Part shown: positions 47,084 through 58,128 of the stretch, piece by piece
Layout: every line of letters begins with the position of its first letter
How positions within the stretch are numbered: the first letter of the stretch is position 1
Source: Carettochelys insculpta
Lineage: Eukaryota > Chordata > Testudines > Carettochelyidae
Assembly: GCF_033958435.1 (NCBI RefSeq)
Contig: NC_134138.1
Coordinates: 77,672,298-77,736,297 of the forward strand
Length of the DNA: 64,000 bases
Direction of reading: 5' to 3'
The notes under the pieces: generated by a model
The model's input: only the letters and a program-made list of their open reading frames with translations
Database searches by the model: none
What the model was told of the DNA's origin: nothing
Translations under genes and position numbers: made by a program

Positions 47084-48889
47084 GACTTTAATGGAAAAGA
47101 AGTTAGCCTTATATTGAATACTTTTGAAAATTTCACCTTTCATTTATAGTCAGCTATATAATTGTCCTGATTTTGGAAGGGGCTGTGTTTCCATATCTTC
47201 TGTGAAATTACTTGCACTGAAAATCGGTCTACTTTTATACAGGTACCTACAAAGTTTCTTTTTTTCTGTTAAAAGTATCCTGGTTCATAAATATTGGTTA
47301 ACTTTCAAAAAATATGTGCAGAAATATGTACCACTTTATTTGCCGCTTGGACTGGAAGTTCCCATGGTAGATCACATCCACAAAAGTGCTGAAGACTTTG
47401 GCTCCAATTTCATTATATCTGAGCTGTTCTTGGATAGGACAATGGGGTGGTTTTGGAAACTGGTGGCTATCAGGCAAGCCTGCAGCCTTGCAGTGCCCCT
47501 GGGCAAGGTTTGTGTGTGTGTGTGTGTAGTTGGGGACAGCTCCATGGTCTCAGAAGAGGTGGGCAGCTGGCCCTCAGCACAGTCTAGACCACGCCACCTC
47601 CCCCTACCCTCCACACTGTCTGGAACATGCTGCCTGGAGCCTCCCGCCTCCATTGCCATATGCTGGGAGGAAGGAGATGACAGCTGGCATAAGGGACAAC
47701 ACCTTACCCCCTGCCAGCTGTATGCAAATGGAAAGTTCCTCTTCACGGAGGTAATTCTCATCTATCTAAGTTCAGCCATTGTAAAGTCAATTTGTACTAC
47801 TGAACTACATTTCAGAGAAATTGGCCTTTCAGACCCATTGACTTTCGTGGGCACTGAGGTCACTCAGGATGTCACAGGTGCATCTCTGGACATTTCAGGT
47901 TTGGGCCCCCTTTAGACTTCTGGTACTACTGACCTTGCAGAAAAGCAAGAACTGTTTAACCTGATCACAAAAAGATCTATCTACTGACTGCCAAAGCAAA
48001 AACAATGAATAAGCTTCAGAATATTTGAGCGTTATCTATCACTTATATAAAACCCACACTGCACTGAAAATACTTTAATCAAATAAACACCTTCATTTTG
48101 AAGTCACACCTAACCTCGTCTGGCTACTGGGGATTCACTTTATTAGAAAGGGTTAAAACTGGGCGAAGGCTTAACAGGTAATCTAGTGTGGAAAATGTAA
48201 TGCTCAGTGTATTGGCAGCTGATAGTATCCAGCTAAGTACTAAACCTGGAAACAATGAAATGTCACTGGCTTTAGAGGAAACAGTTGTAAGGTTTATAAT
48301 TTGGAAAGAGGCACCAAAACAGAGAGCAGCTTTTAACGATAAAATCAGAACTGAAGCCAGCACAGCACACAGAAAGCCTTCCTAGCTGACGCTGTGGCCC
48401 TTGGAGTCAGTGAAGTAAAATATGGTCCCGTTGGTCTCGCTCTAAGGTTTTTGCCCATCCATGGGCAGAATAAATTGTGTATGCACCAAGGCATGTGCAG
48501 ATGGACTCCGACAGTAGAAACCCATGCTGCCCATGATGGCTGGCTATGGGTGCTCTGATAAGCAGCTGGACAGCATCTGAATCTCTCCCTTCTTATAGGG
48601 AACACTGGCCACTGTTCCTCTTACAACTGAGAGACCCCAGGCTTGGAGCAGTGTTGAAAAGCCCACCCCCCTCCAGAAGTGCTAGGACCCATGGCATGCT
48701 TCATTCCTCTAGCCCTGTGGCCACTCGAGCAGAGACTGCAAAGGGGAACCAGCAAGAGAGTGATGCGAGCAGAGCAGCTGCAGGAAGCAGCTCAGATGGG
48801 GACCAATGGACACAAATGATGTCAGCAGAGTACTTTTTATTATTTTTACTGTCTCCTCTGTGCTGTTCTGCTGTTTGCTCTCATGCCAG
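47084..48889. other. Unassigned sequence
   Basis: A (TG)n run lies at 47510-47528. A 263-codon open frame at 47124-47915 runs through it and is rejected as a gene. Confidence 0.5.
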
Positions 48890-49699
48890 GGCTGCCCTAT
48901 GACAGAAATTTTATTTTTAATAAATTTCTTTTTTTACCTTGTTCTTATGAATTCGAATTTGTGTCCACAAAACTTCTTGAAATTTGATCCATCATTTTTC
49001 CACGTTGAGTTTCCATGTCCCCATTTACCTATGCAAGTTCAACAACATGAGCAATGCATTGTGGGTACTTATCCTACAGTGTCTTAGCCCTGGTCGCTTG
49101 TGGGTGTTTCATGTTAGAATCCCAGAATGCAAAGCACTGTCCCAGAATTCAGAGAACCCAGTAATGGAATTCAGCCCTCCCTCAAATCCACCCAGGTTCC
49201 CTGTGACATGTCCTCTGCAGACATTGGTGTAGCGGCAGGCAGCTGCGCTATCAGCCCAGTCCGCCACCAGCTGGTTCTGCTAGCCATGTGTTCAGACCTT
49301 TATATTTGCAGGCCTGGGTGCTGCAGAATTGAAATTCTAATTCTAATTCAACCAAAAATTTGCGGTCGTCCTGTGACCCTCTTCCTCTGCACCTGGATGG
49401 AGAGCAATGGAGAAGAAAGCGGCCACAGGTGGAGTGTCACGACATAGCTTTGTGGGATACATACAGGTCACTTCTGGAGGCTAATAAATTCGAGCTAATA
49501 AATGGTGCTTCCACACTAGACTTTATTTGAAATTTTAAATTCAAAATTGAAGCTATACCCATCCCATAATATCGACATTTTGTTATCTGTATTAGGACTC
49601 AGTAAATTGAGCTAATGGTATTTACAGTGAAGACAGTGATGTTTTAACATCAAGCTAACTCCTTTAAATTCAATTTTATCTCATAGCGTAGATGCAGCC
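48890..49699. mobile_element. Nonautonomous TIR element, family L (short copy)
   Basis: The left end GGCTGCCCTATGACAGAAAT is decayed. The right 220 bp, including TTTACAGTGAAGACAGTGAT and TTATCTCATAGCGTAGATGC, match the right end of 23071-25451. The interior is shorter and lacks the tandem blocks seen in the other two copies. Confidence 0.68.
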
Positions 49700-51119
49700 T
49701 TACTCCCTACTGCTCATTACACCTTGTCTCTAACTCCTCCTTCCCCCTTCTTTACTCTGTATTTCCATCTGGTTAAATCTGTTACTCACACAGCTCCGTG
49801 AAAGGGCTCCAGTAATAACAAAGGACATACTCATGCCACTAGTACAGTACTTCATCCATCACATTATTTATACTCCTTTTGTTCTCTCTCCCTTTCCCTC
49901 CCCTTTGCCTGTCTTGTCCATTTAGCGTATAACCTCTTCAGTGCAAAGACTCTGTCTCATTATATGGTTATGTGAGGTTGTACTTGCCCCCAGCATGGCA
50001 ATAATAAATGCAGCTTCTAAAAGTCACAGTAGCAGCAGGGTTACATTTGTACAGTATTAAACTGAACATTTGCACAAGTATATTTTGGAGTAAGGAGTTT
50101 AAGATGTGCAGTGTGCATGTGTGTTCCAAATTCCACCCTACACCCAGTCCTCACAGCTGATTTGCTTTGGCCCTAAATTTTCCTATATTTTGCCCCCTGG
50201 AAACACAATTCTAAGGTTTTGTTCTTATCTTTAAGCCTTAATGGCTGTATTTCCACAAACCTGAAAGTTTTCTGTTAGTCTATGACGCATGCTACTTAGA
50301 AGTCAATGATTTTAAACAGCTGCACACTTACTGAGTAGGAAAAGTAATTCTGTTTTCAACTTCAGTTTCTGTAAGCCAGACTCTTAATAGCTGATGGTTC
50401 TCCTTCAATCTGTGTGTGGCGGAAGTCCAGAAACAAATTACAACATAATATGGTAGCTACAAGCTTAGAGAAAACAATGTTAGTGCACTGGCAGCTGTGG
50501 TCAAAGCTGTGTGTAGTTCTCTGAGAGGTAAAAGTCCCCAGCTGGCAATCAAAAGTTTCATGGAGCAGGATTGAAAGGCTGGGTTAGTAGTGGTCTCCAA
50601 CCAAACAATAATCTGCAGCAGAACTCTAAATCTGTCACTGGCAGAGTGTGCTTATGGTTAAGAAGTAGCTATACTGGGACTTAACCCATTTTCCACCACA
50701 AATTAACAAAAAAATTCTAAAAGTCCAGAAAGCCTTTATTTGCTGATATAAACAAAATGTCCATGCAAATAAGTTGTTTAACCTGTTGCTTGTAGGTATG
50801 CATACTGATTAAGGAATATATATCTTCTCTATCTTCGTTTTCACTTCAGCAGCGACGCAGTTTGTTATTGTTGAGGAGATCAAGCACACAAGCTCGTATT
50901 TGTTCAGCCACCAAAGAAAGCATGTCAGCGGGTCACAGTGTTGGTTTACAAGAAAGGCTGTTTTCTTTTTATGCATTGGATAATGTTCTTGAAGGCAAAC
51001 AATAGCTTTTCCTGCCTTAAAGCCTCTTATGGTAAGTCAAAAACATGACTGTAGGTGCCAGAAATTTGTAACGATACCTACCGGACCATTTTGATTTGGA
51101 TATCTATAGATACCAAGAT
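49700..51119. other. Unassigned; possible L2/MIR-type tail
   Basis: About 49915-50010 (TGTCCATTTAGCGTATAACC, GCCCCCAGCATGGCAATAAT) resembles an ancient LINE/SINE tail. The rest is AT-rich and unassigned. Confidence 0.4.
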
Positions 51120-51870
51120 GAAAAGGGACCATTGCGACAATCTAGTTTGATTTCCTGCACAACACAAGCTACAGACGTAATTCCCAGAGCATACTTTCTA
51201 GAAAACAACTTCCAGTAAAATTGTTGCTGATGGAGAATCCGGCACTACTTGTGATAAATTATTCCAATGGTTAATTACTGTCACTGTTAGAAATTTGTGT
51301 CATATTTACTGTCTAGGTGTATCCAGCTCCAACGAGACCACATTTTACCTTTCTCTGGTAGCCTGGGGAGCACATTAGCAAATATTGGTTCCCCTGGTAG
51401 ATATTTGCAGATGGTAATCAAGTCACCACTTAACTTTGTTTTTGTTAAGGTAAATAGGCTGAACTCTGAGTCTGTCTCTAAAAGGCAGGTTTTCTAACCC
51501 GTTAGTCATTCTTATGGCTCTTCTCTGAACCCAATCCAGTTTATCACACTTCTTGTATTGTGAGCATTAGAACTGAACATCCTATTTCAGTACTGGTCAC
51601 ACCAGTGCCAAATATAGAGGGAACATAACCTCTCTTATCCTACTCAGTATTCCTGTTGGTGCATCCCAGGGTCTTGTCAGCTATTTTGGCCACAGCATCA
51701 GCCTGGAAACTCATGTTCAGTTTACTATACACCAATACCTCCCATTTTTTCAATATCACTTTTTACAGCAGAGACTCCCATTCTGTGGGTAGGACCTATA
51801 TTGCCAGCTGTATACATTTACATTTAGCTGTATTAAAACACATTCCAGCAGATTATATTCAGTTAAGGGA
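51120..51870 (-). mobile_element. Old CR1-like LINE fragment
   Basis: The antisense words GATGGTAATCAAGTCACCAC, TGGCTCTTCTCTGAACCC and TTGGTGCATCCCAGGGTCTT, with CACTTTTTACAGC following, keep the order of CR1 ORF2 C-terminal sequence, but no frame is readable. It is clearly older than the copies at 4.1, 5.8 and 38.6 kb. Confidence 0.7.
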
Positions 51871-52699
51871 ATAGGGACCCCAGTGGTTTAAAGATGTAAA
51901 TTGCATTGCACTCTACCCTAGTCTGGCTAACTGTGAAGGATTTACCCTTGGGGAGGGGCGGGCACTCTTTCCAGTATCACCCTAATGTAGGAGTTACATG
52001 GGTAAAAGGCACTCATCAACCTTAACTGGGGACAAAGCAGGTTACACTGGTTTTTTTTTTCTTTTTAATGTACTTTTGCTTACTTGTTTCCCTTAATCCA
52101 AACTTGCTCCCTAGTTTCCTTTGACTTTTATGTTTTAACACATATGTGATGTAAACTTCTTTCAAACATTTGTTCAATAAAATTATTTAACCTGTTTTGG
52201 ATACCATAGCCATAGGGCCTCTGTATTTCTAAAATCAAACCTCCAGGAATCTTTAGTGGAAACATTTTTTTTTTAATTTAGAGATGGAAGAGAGCTTGCA
52301 AAATCCACAAAGGCTTCCTAGCACAAAGTTTGCACCACTTGTGCTGAAAAAACTATCTACATGGAGTAACAAAGCAGTTGAAAATGAGGCTGAGCTTTGT
52401 CTATACCACCTTCAACCTCCCCACTTTCCATCCCTTCCCCTGCTTGCTTCCCACAGCTCTATAGTTGGGTCAACAGCCAATTCTATCCACTCTTTGGGAG
52501 GCAGTGGCCACCAAGTACTGCGACAACCTTTCTGGAAAAAGACTGCAGTGATGACTGTGGATTTTGAATTTTTCCTATTAAAGTATGCTTTAAAAATTAC
52601 ATAGTGGGAGAGAAACAAACAGTCGTAAAGTTTAAGTTTTAGTAGGCTTTTTCCTTAAATTTTATTGATAATCATAAGATGACATTAGGGGTCTTTGCA
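51871..52699. other. Unassigned; possible 5' part of the DIRS-like element
   Basis: The 106-codon frame at 52284-52604 could be the start of the gag-like region, but I cannot confirm it. Confidence 0.35.
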
Positions 52700-52929
52700 T
52701 TCTTCAGTGTGTATGGAAGAATCATCAGTAGATGTTTGCCTGTATCTAGAAAACGGTAATGACAGTTACAGTAAGAGAAGGAACCAGTATAATAATTCCT
52801 GAAGGAAAGCCAGGTGGATCTTGCACTCAGCCAATGTTTGACCCCTCTTACTGGGACTGTGGGATCTGTACATGATGCCCTGAGCCTGTATGTTCTTTTT
52901 GGAAATTATGATGTTCTTCGTTTCCGGGA

Positions 52930-53690
52930 CAGAGCCCCATGCTTCTTCAGAAGCCTGAGGAGGAGGAGGAGGAGGAGGCAAAAGAAGAAAGAGATTCGAC
53001 AGTATTGCCAGCCTCAACATTGAAATCATCGTCCTGAGATAAGGCCATTGTACTAGCCTCATCTTCTCTGCTTGATGGTTACACGTAGACCTATTAAGGA
53101 AGGTTTGTGATACTCTCCAGATTTATTTGCAGGAGATACAAAAGACTCGTCATAAGCCCTTGGACATTCTGTGGAGTGAAAGACGTGGAGTTTTGGGCAA
53201 CTCTTTAATTAGGACATCATAAACCTTGGAAAGGTCATCTGCCACATGCCAGTCACTTGTTCTTTTAAGAGGACTGAACAAAAATATCACATGCCACCCA
53301 AAGTAGCAGAATTTTTATTTTACAAGATCCACTCTGTTAAATAAAGGTGTTAAACATCTAGATCTATTGGGCAGGAAAGTTTTCACTTCAGTCAGGCTTT
53401 CTGTATAGCCAGTTGCCAAACATTAATCTTATTATACATATTGGTCATTTGCTGTAAATCAGAGGAATAGATGTACAAACACCCGCAAATGTTCAGATTA
53501 CAGTTCCTGACTCTGACTGAGAAGGGTATACTGATCACCGGATCATCCCTCCAAGTCTCTGTGGACGCAGCCGAAACAGCTGTTTCAAGGGCAATGGCTA
53601 TTGTCATGCATTGAGCATTCTGACTTCATTCCTCATGAGTCTCCAGGGAAGTATAATCAACAGTGTATAACATGGGAACAGCATGTTCAG
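52930..53690 (+). pseudogene. DIRS-like gag region, broken
   Basis: In one + frame near 53092 the sequence reads VDLLRKVCDTLQIYLQEIQ followed by KTRHKPLDILW, a helix typical of reptile DIRS gag. Near 53526 it reads ITGSSLQVSVDAAETAVSR followed by AMAIVMH, another conserved gag block. A (GAG)n run at about 52962-52979 encodes an acidic or basic tract just upstream. Frames shift between the blocks and several stops occur. Function is inferred from order and motif similarity only. Confidence 0.6.
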
Positions 53691-54164
53691 GGGGAAAACA
53701 GATGAACCTCTATACACTGATTGGATGATTCAAGGGCAACACTTTGCTAACTGATGATATACATACTAGCACCAAGAAGGAAGTACTGCAAACCTCGGAC
53801 ATACAAGCCTCAGCCAGTGCCTCAACCCTTCTAACACCAAAGGTCATATGAATCCCCATGGTATTGACAAGCTGAAGCAGGGTACACACAATGTTTCTCC
53901 TTCTTCCAATGTCATCCTCCTGCTGTGAAATAGTTTGATGATACTTTCAAGAGCTACAAATGACTCCAAATGCATCTTCCATTCTTAATGAGCTTGCCAA
54001 CCCAATTTGGGAGTCAACTGGCCCACTTCACCCAAATTTGAAGGGTGATAATACTAGACAGCTGAATTCCTGACATCATACACTGTAGCTGTACAAGAGT
54101 GTTCCTCTGTCTTACCTTACAAAAATAAAATACACCCTTCCTGTCTCTCTTCAGGGACCATTCT

Positions 54165-54515
54165 GAGGAGAGAATGGTCATGGAAGAGGTGAACTCCCTC
54201 CTCTTTCAGGGATCTATAGCACAGGTCCTCCTCAACATTCTAATACCTTTTTCATTTCAAAGAGCAAGGGAGGATGGCAACACATCATAGCCCACAGGCA
54301 GCTCCAGGTCTTTATCTTAAACTGAGGCTCATAATGATCACACTGGCATCAATAATTTCCTCACTGAACAGAGACAACTGGGTTCACAACATTTAATTTG
54401 AAGGATGTCTATATCCACCAAGATAGCCACTTCTCACACAGAAGGTTCCTGAGGTTCATTGTGGATGGGCACCACTACCAGTACAGGACACTATCCTTTG
54501 GCCTCATAGGTACCT
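54165..54515 (+). pseudogene. DIRS-like reverse transcriptase region, broken
   Basis: In order, with frame changes, the + strand reads EVNSLLFQGSIAQVLLNIL at about 54187, LRLIMITLASIISSLNRDNW at about 54323, then LKDVYIHQDS, HRRFLRFIVDGHHYQYRTLS and FGL at about 54400-54505. The family pattern is LASIISSLN..DW..ALDLKDAYFHI...RRFLRF...YQY..LPFGL. The YxDD region is absent, cut off near the insertion at 54593. It is clearly non-functional. Confidence 0.75.
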
Positions 54516-54592
54516 GTCATACTACCACGTGAATCTGGAGCACCACAGGTCATCAGTTTACTCCTATTTGCTATTGCTAGTAGCACCTTTAA

Positions 54593-55219
54593 GCTGCGTC
54601 TACACGTGCACGCTACTTCGAAGTAGCGGCACCAACTTCGACGTTAGGCGGCGAGACGTCGAAGTCGCTAACCTCATGAGGAGATAGGAATAGCGCCCTA
54701 CTTCGACGTTGAATGTCAAAGTAGGGACCGTGTAGACGATCCGCGTCCCGCAACGTCGAAATTGCTGGGTCCTCCATGGCGGCCATCAGCTGGGGGGTTG
54801 AGAGATGCTCTCTCTCCAGCCCCTGCGGGGCTCTATGGTCACCGTGGGCAGCAGCCCTTAGCCCAGGGCTTCTGGCTGCTTCTGCGGCAGCTGGGGATCT
54901 ATGCTGCAGGCACAGGGTCTGCAACCAGTTGTCAGCTCTGTGGATCTTGTGTTGTTTAGTGCAACTGTGTCTGGGAGGGGCCCTTTAAGGGAGCGGCTGG
55001 CTGTTGAGTCCGCCCTGTGACCCTGTCTGCAGCTGTGCCTGGCATCCCTATTTCGATGTGTGCTACTTTGACGTGTAGACGTTCCCTCGCTGCGCCTATT
55101 TCGATGTTGGGCTGAGCAACGTCGAAGTTGAACATCGACGTTGCCGGCCCTGGAGGACGTGTAGACGTTATTCATCGAAATAGACTATTTCGATGTTGGC
55201 TGCACGTGTAGATGTAGCC
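54593..55219. mobile_element. Short Harbinger derivative of the 12954-15294 family
   Basis: The ends are GCTGCGTCTACACGTGC and GCACGTGTAGATGTAGCC. On the minus strand, 54840-54640 matches 15020-15200 of the larger element (CCCAGCTGATGGCC, then CCCTACTTTGACATTCAACG and GTCGAAGTAGGGCGCTATTC), mostly identical by eye. Repeated TTCGACGTT and TTTCGATGTT motifs lie at both ends. It is inserted in the DIRS-like element, with flanking TTTAA and TTAGG. Confidence 0.82.
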
Positions 55220-55254
55220 TTAGGTCTGCTTCTGCATCTCTGGTATTGAACTAA

Positions 55255-55549
55255 GGCCGGGGCTACACTACAGGGAAAAATTGATTTAAGATATGCAACT
55301 CTAGCTATGTGAATTTCATAGCTGGAGTTGATGTATCTTAAATCGATTTTTTTCTGCCATCCCCACAGCAAGAGGTTGATGGGGGAACTTTCCCATCAAC
55401 TTCCCTTACTGTTTATGACTGCAAGGCACAAGAGGATCGATGGCAGAGCCCTGATGATTTGATTTAGGGTGGCCCCATTAGGTATGTTAAATTGAACCTT
55501 GGAAGATCAACTGCCATCCATCGATCTTCTGATAAATGTAGACGTACCC
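55255..55549. mobile_element. Short MITE, AATCGAT-rich
   Basis: A 295-bp element starting GGCCGGGGCTACACTACAG and ending ATAAATGTAGACGTACCC, flanked by TAA and TTA. Its left part is an internal foldback (AAAAATTGATTTAAGATA paired with TATCTTAAATCGATTTTTT). Confidence 0.75.
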
Positions 55550-55719
55550 TTAGAAAATGCATGTTCAGGGTAGTTCAGGTTATATTTAACAATAGGATGG
55601 AAGAGTGCACTAGAAAATACTACATTGCCATGTGGAAATGATTTTCAATTTGGTCTTACAGTTATCAGAAAACCCCAGAGGATTCTGACATTTTAGGATA
55701 CCTTCTCTCCTTAAATAAC

Positions 55720-55913
55720 AGGTGTGTTTCAATTCCCTGCAGAGCTATTTGGTATCAATCAGCACCTGTCATGGACAAGTGCTGAATCACTTAATGATTA
55801 CCTGTTGTGTTCATTTCCTCTGCAGAGCCTGGCATTGGCCACCATAGGAAGAAAGAACACTAGGTTATTAGACCTTTGAGCTGAGCTAGTACGGCCATTC
55901 TTATGTTCTTATG
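55720..55913 (+). mobile_element. CR1 3' tail fragment
   Basis: CCTGGCATTGGCCACCATAG and TACGGCCATTCTTATGTTCT, ending in TATG, is the sense 3' end of the CR1 subfamily seen inverted at 36741 and 62381. Confidence 0.7.
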
Positions 55914-55979
55914 ATAACTATTTTACCTTCACCCATTCTGTAACAGTAATTTTTTGAAAGTCTAGTTAGAACCTTTTCT

Positions 55980-56420
55980 TCTGGGCATGGGTGGACTATA
56001 GCGTGAGCCATGAATTTTTGGTGTCTTAGCACTAACAAGACATTACCTTGAACCCTTGTGTTGTTGGTCCTTATCTCTTTTATCCATGAAAGCTACCTTT
56101 TTAGTTGTCTTCACCATAGTGAACTGGGTGGGGAACTGGGAGTACTCAGGGAAGATCCACATAAATAGTCTTTCACAATGATAAGATTGTTTTGAGGCTA
56201 CATCCTAAACTTAACTTCCATACTGAACTTGGACTGCCATTTAAATCAGATAATCCACCTACCTCCATTTCCCCCAAAACCATGCTACTCGTGAAACCAG
56301 ATGGCTTCACTCCACAGATATCTGTAGAAGTGCGGCATGCAACTTACGCGGAACAAAACCATGTAGAAGATCACCCGCACTGTTTACATCATTCGCGTAA
56401 TGGTTGAGAGGGGAAACACT
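55980..56420 (+). pseudogene. DIRS-like downstream region (possible recombinase or RNase H part)
   Basis: Near 56085 the + strand reads MKATFLVVFTIVNWVGNW, and near 56185 it reads DKIVLRLHPKLNFHTELGLP. The first resembles the KATFLVAITSARRVGEL block and the second the DKVVLRLDPSF block that I associate with the region before and within the recombinase of reptile DIRS elements. Stops and shifts prevent a continuous frame. This assignment is weaker than that of the reverse transcriptase. Confidence 0.45.
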
Positions 56421-57310
56421 GTCCTCCAAGAGACCTTACGCATGGATTTTGGAGTGGATTCTGCAGAGTCAGAAGTTGAGAAGCACCCTTCAACCACAAG
56501 TTGTGGGACTTCACTTCACTGAAGCACACCCCACTTCTGTTGTCACCACTCAGGACATTCCCGTTATTGAAATCTGTTAAGCAATTACCTGGTGCTCAGT
56601 GTACAACTTATCAATGTGGATGCTTCTCTTAGCACAATTATGCTTCTGAAGGTGGTGGTGTATTGCCCACAGATGGGCTTATACTTGGACCTCTGGAGCT
56701 TAGTGCATGAGCCTCTGTGGTTTGAGGTAAAAACCAGCTGCTACTCTGCTATGGCTGTAAAGGACACTCATTCTTTCTCTCTGTAAGGAGTCTTAAGTGC
56801 CACTACACGGAATAGTGAACCACACCTAAGAGGCATGTGGGTTACAGTGTCTTTCTCAGTGTAGTCAGACTGTCCTTAGTATTACAGAGGTCCTCACAAC
56901 CTTCTTCTCAAGAAGCACTGCTTGTCAGTCATCTGCAATGGAATACATACAGGGACTAGCTCTCAAAGAAGAAAGAGGAGTTACTTACCCTATACAGTAG
57001 CTAGAGTTCCTTGAAATGCACGGTCAATATCTATATGCCACTATCTGTTCTCCTACCCCCCTGCTTCAGATCCTAATCCTTTTACAGCAGAAAAGGAGCT
57101 GGAAATAGGTTGTCTGCAATGTCCCTTAGGCCTTTGGCTCAGAGCATGAGGAGATGGGTGCCGGAGTGGACTTAAAGACGCTGCTAGCAATACACTTCCA
57201 TTTTTGGGCTCACGGAGCTCACATGCACTCATATAGGGTATGCGTACATGCACATAGGATCGACAGATCACAAATAAGTGCAGTTAATATACAAAATAAG
57301 AACTCTCTTT

Positions 57311-57735
57311 TTGCTGATTCTTTGTCCTTAATGGGAATGTTACTTTGTTTGGCCACTTGTTACACATTCTTTTCTTCATGTTTAGCCCAAGTTATTATGA
57401 AAGCAATGATTAATTTAAATGAGTTTCATTAAACAGAATAATAGGGTCAGCAGGGGTTCTGCTGAGGTACAGAGAGTGATGGCTTGCGGCCACTACTTTG
57501 CTGGTTGGCATCAGCTTTATTTCTTTTGTATCAGTGGGTTCTTAGGCTGGCACTGTGAACAGCAGGGAAAAGTATTCTTAACATATTTTGATTTTCTGTT
57601 CCAGGGATTGTTTGGGTATTTTCACTATTTTCAGCCAAAACAATTGGTTATTGTTCTATCCAATTGCTTCACAAAGCCCAGCAAAAATGAGCTAGCTGTA
57701 TTTATGGTCTTGCTGTATTCATGGTCTCTCCACAG
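57311..57735. other. PXDNL intron sequence
   Basis: Between the DIRS-like element and the first LRR exon; ends in a pyrimidine-rich CTCTCCACAG acceptor. No other feature. Confidence 0.6.
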
Positions 57736-57807
57736 ATATATTCCCTTCAATCAAATAGGAAGAGTCAAGCCAGAAACCTTCAGAGACCTCACACAATTAG
57801 AGAGATT
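57736..57807 (+). CDS. PXDNL: PXDNL internal exon, leucine-rich repeat unit (about LRR 4)
   Basis: This is a 72-bp exon with a cacag acceptor before 57736 and a gtaagt donor after 57807. Its first base completes a split codon and its last two bases start the next one, so both boundaries are phase 2, as in 24-residue LRR exons. It encodes one repeat containing FNQIGRVKPETF and LTQLERL. Peroxidasins are secreted or matrix proteins with N-terminal LRRs, Ig domains and a haem peroxidase domain; PXDNL is the paralogue usually described as lacking peroxidase activity. The unit matches the peroxidasin LRR that ends LERL just before the FLHNN repeat, and PETF recalls PXDNL more than PXDN. An open frame runs on upstream into the intron from about 57419, but the splice acceptor sets the real start. 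Family call strong; paralogue call from memory of the sequences. Confidence 0.8.
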
Positions 57808-58056
57808 GTAAGTGCTGGTTTTACAATTTTTTTTTCCAGTTCTTTGACCTTTCTTTGTTGTCTTCATTCAAAATCAGGGAATGTGGTCACCCTAGCTGTA
57901 TGTATATGGCAGCTCTGCTAATTTGTTAATATTCTGCAAAGGATTTGTATTATCAGGTTTTACAATATACAATACAGAGCCACAGTTTCTATAAAATATT
58001 AATATCTAATTCAGTAAATAACTGTCAATTATTAAGGGATGTCTTTTGTTCCTCAG
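57808..58056 (+). other. PXDNL: Short PXDNL intron
   Basis: A 249-bp GT-AG phase-2 intron between the two LRR exons. It is AT-rich and has a TTTTGTTCCTCAG acceptor tract. I see no repeat in it. Confidence 0.75.
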
Positions 58057-58128
58057 ATTTCTGCATAACAATAAATTGTGTAAGATCGCAGCTGGAAGTT
58101 TTTCTCATCTGGATTCACTAAAGAGGCT
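58057..58128 (+). CDS. PXDNL: PXDNL internal exon, leucine-rich repeat unit (about LRR 5)
   Basis: This second 72-bp exon begins after a pyrimidine-rich tract ending in cctcag and is followed by a gtgagt donor. It joins in frame to the 57736-57807 exon through a split TTA leucine codon, and the intervening intron is 249 bp. The unit reads FLHNNKLCKIAAGSFSHLD then SLKRL, a canonical LxxNxL leucine-rich repeat. The words FLHNNK, AGSFS and LDSLKRL fit the last LRR of PXDNL. PXDN has an R after FLHNN and a different tail. In the family the next exon should encode the cysteine-rich LRR C-cap beginning RLDSN. I could not find it in the remaining 5.9 kb, so it probably lies beyond the window or is masked by repeats. 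Confidence is high for a peroxidasin LRR and somewhat lower for the paralogue. Confidence 0.82.

Larger units (their letters stand above)
52700..57310 (+). mobile_element. DIRS-type tyrosine-recombinase retrotransposon, decayed and interrupted
   Basis: Reading + there is a gag-like region, a reverse-transcriptase region and further downstream blocks, in that order. The middle is broken by Harbinger elements at 54593-55219 and 55255-55549 and a CR1 tail ending about 55913. The right end has GAGGAGTTACTTACCCTATA with CAGTAGCTAGAGTTCCTTGA near 56970 and a related AACTCTCTTTTTGCTG near 57300, like the inverted terminal blocks of reptile DIRS elements. Outer limits are approximate. Confidence 0.68.

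Noticed and set aside
47124..47915. A 263-codon + strand open frame
   Set aside because: It is the longest open frame outside repeats but runs straight through a (TG)n repeat, has no recognisable domain, no supported start and ordinary AT-rich context. A chance frame is the simplest reading.
48400..48660. A possible interspersed repeat with GCATGTGCAGATGGACTCCG
   Set aside because: It feels like a dispersed repeat, but I could not match ends, a second copy in the window or a family, so it is left unassigned.
57419..57735. Upstream in-frame extension of the first PXDNL exon from an ATG
   Set aside because: The frame continues into intron sequence. The CACAG acceptor and the exact 72-bp LRR length show the exon starts at 57736.
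1..57735. Search for further upstream LRR exons of the peroxidasin-like gene
   Set aside because: I scanned for 72-bp phase-2 units with the LxxNxI pattern between splice sites and found none that I could defend. A protein-guided search would be needed to exclude them.
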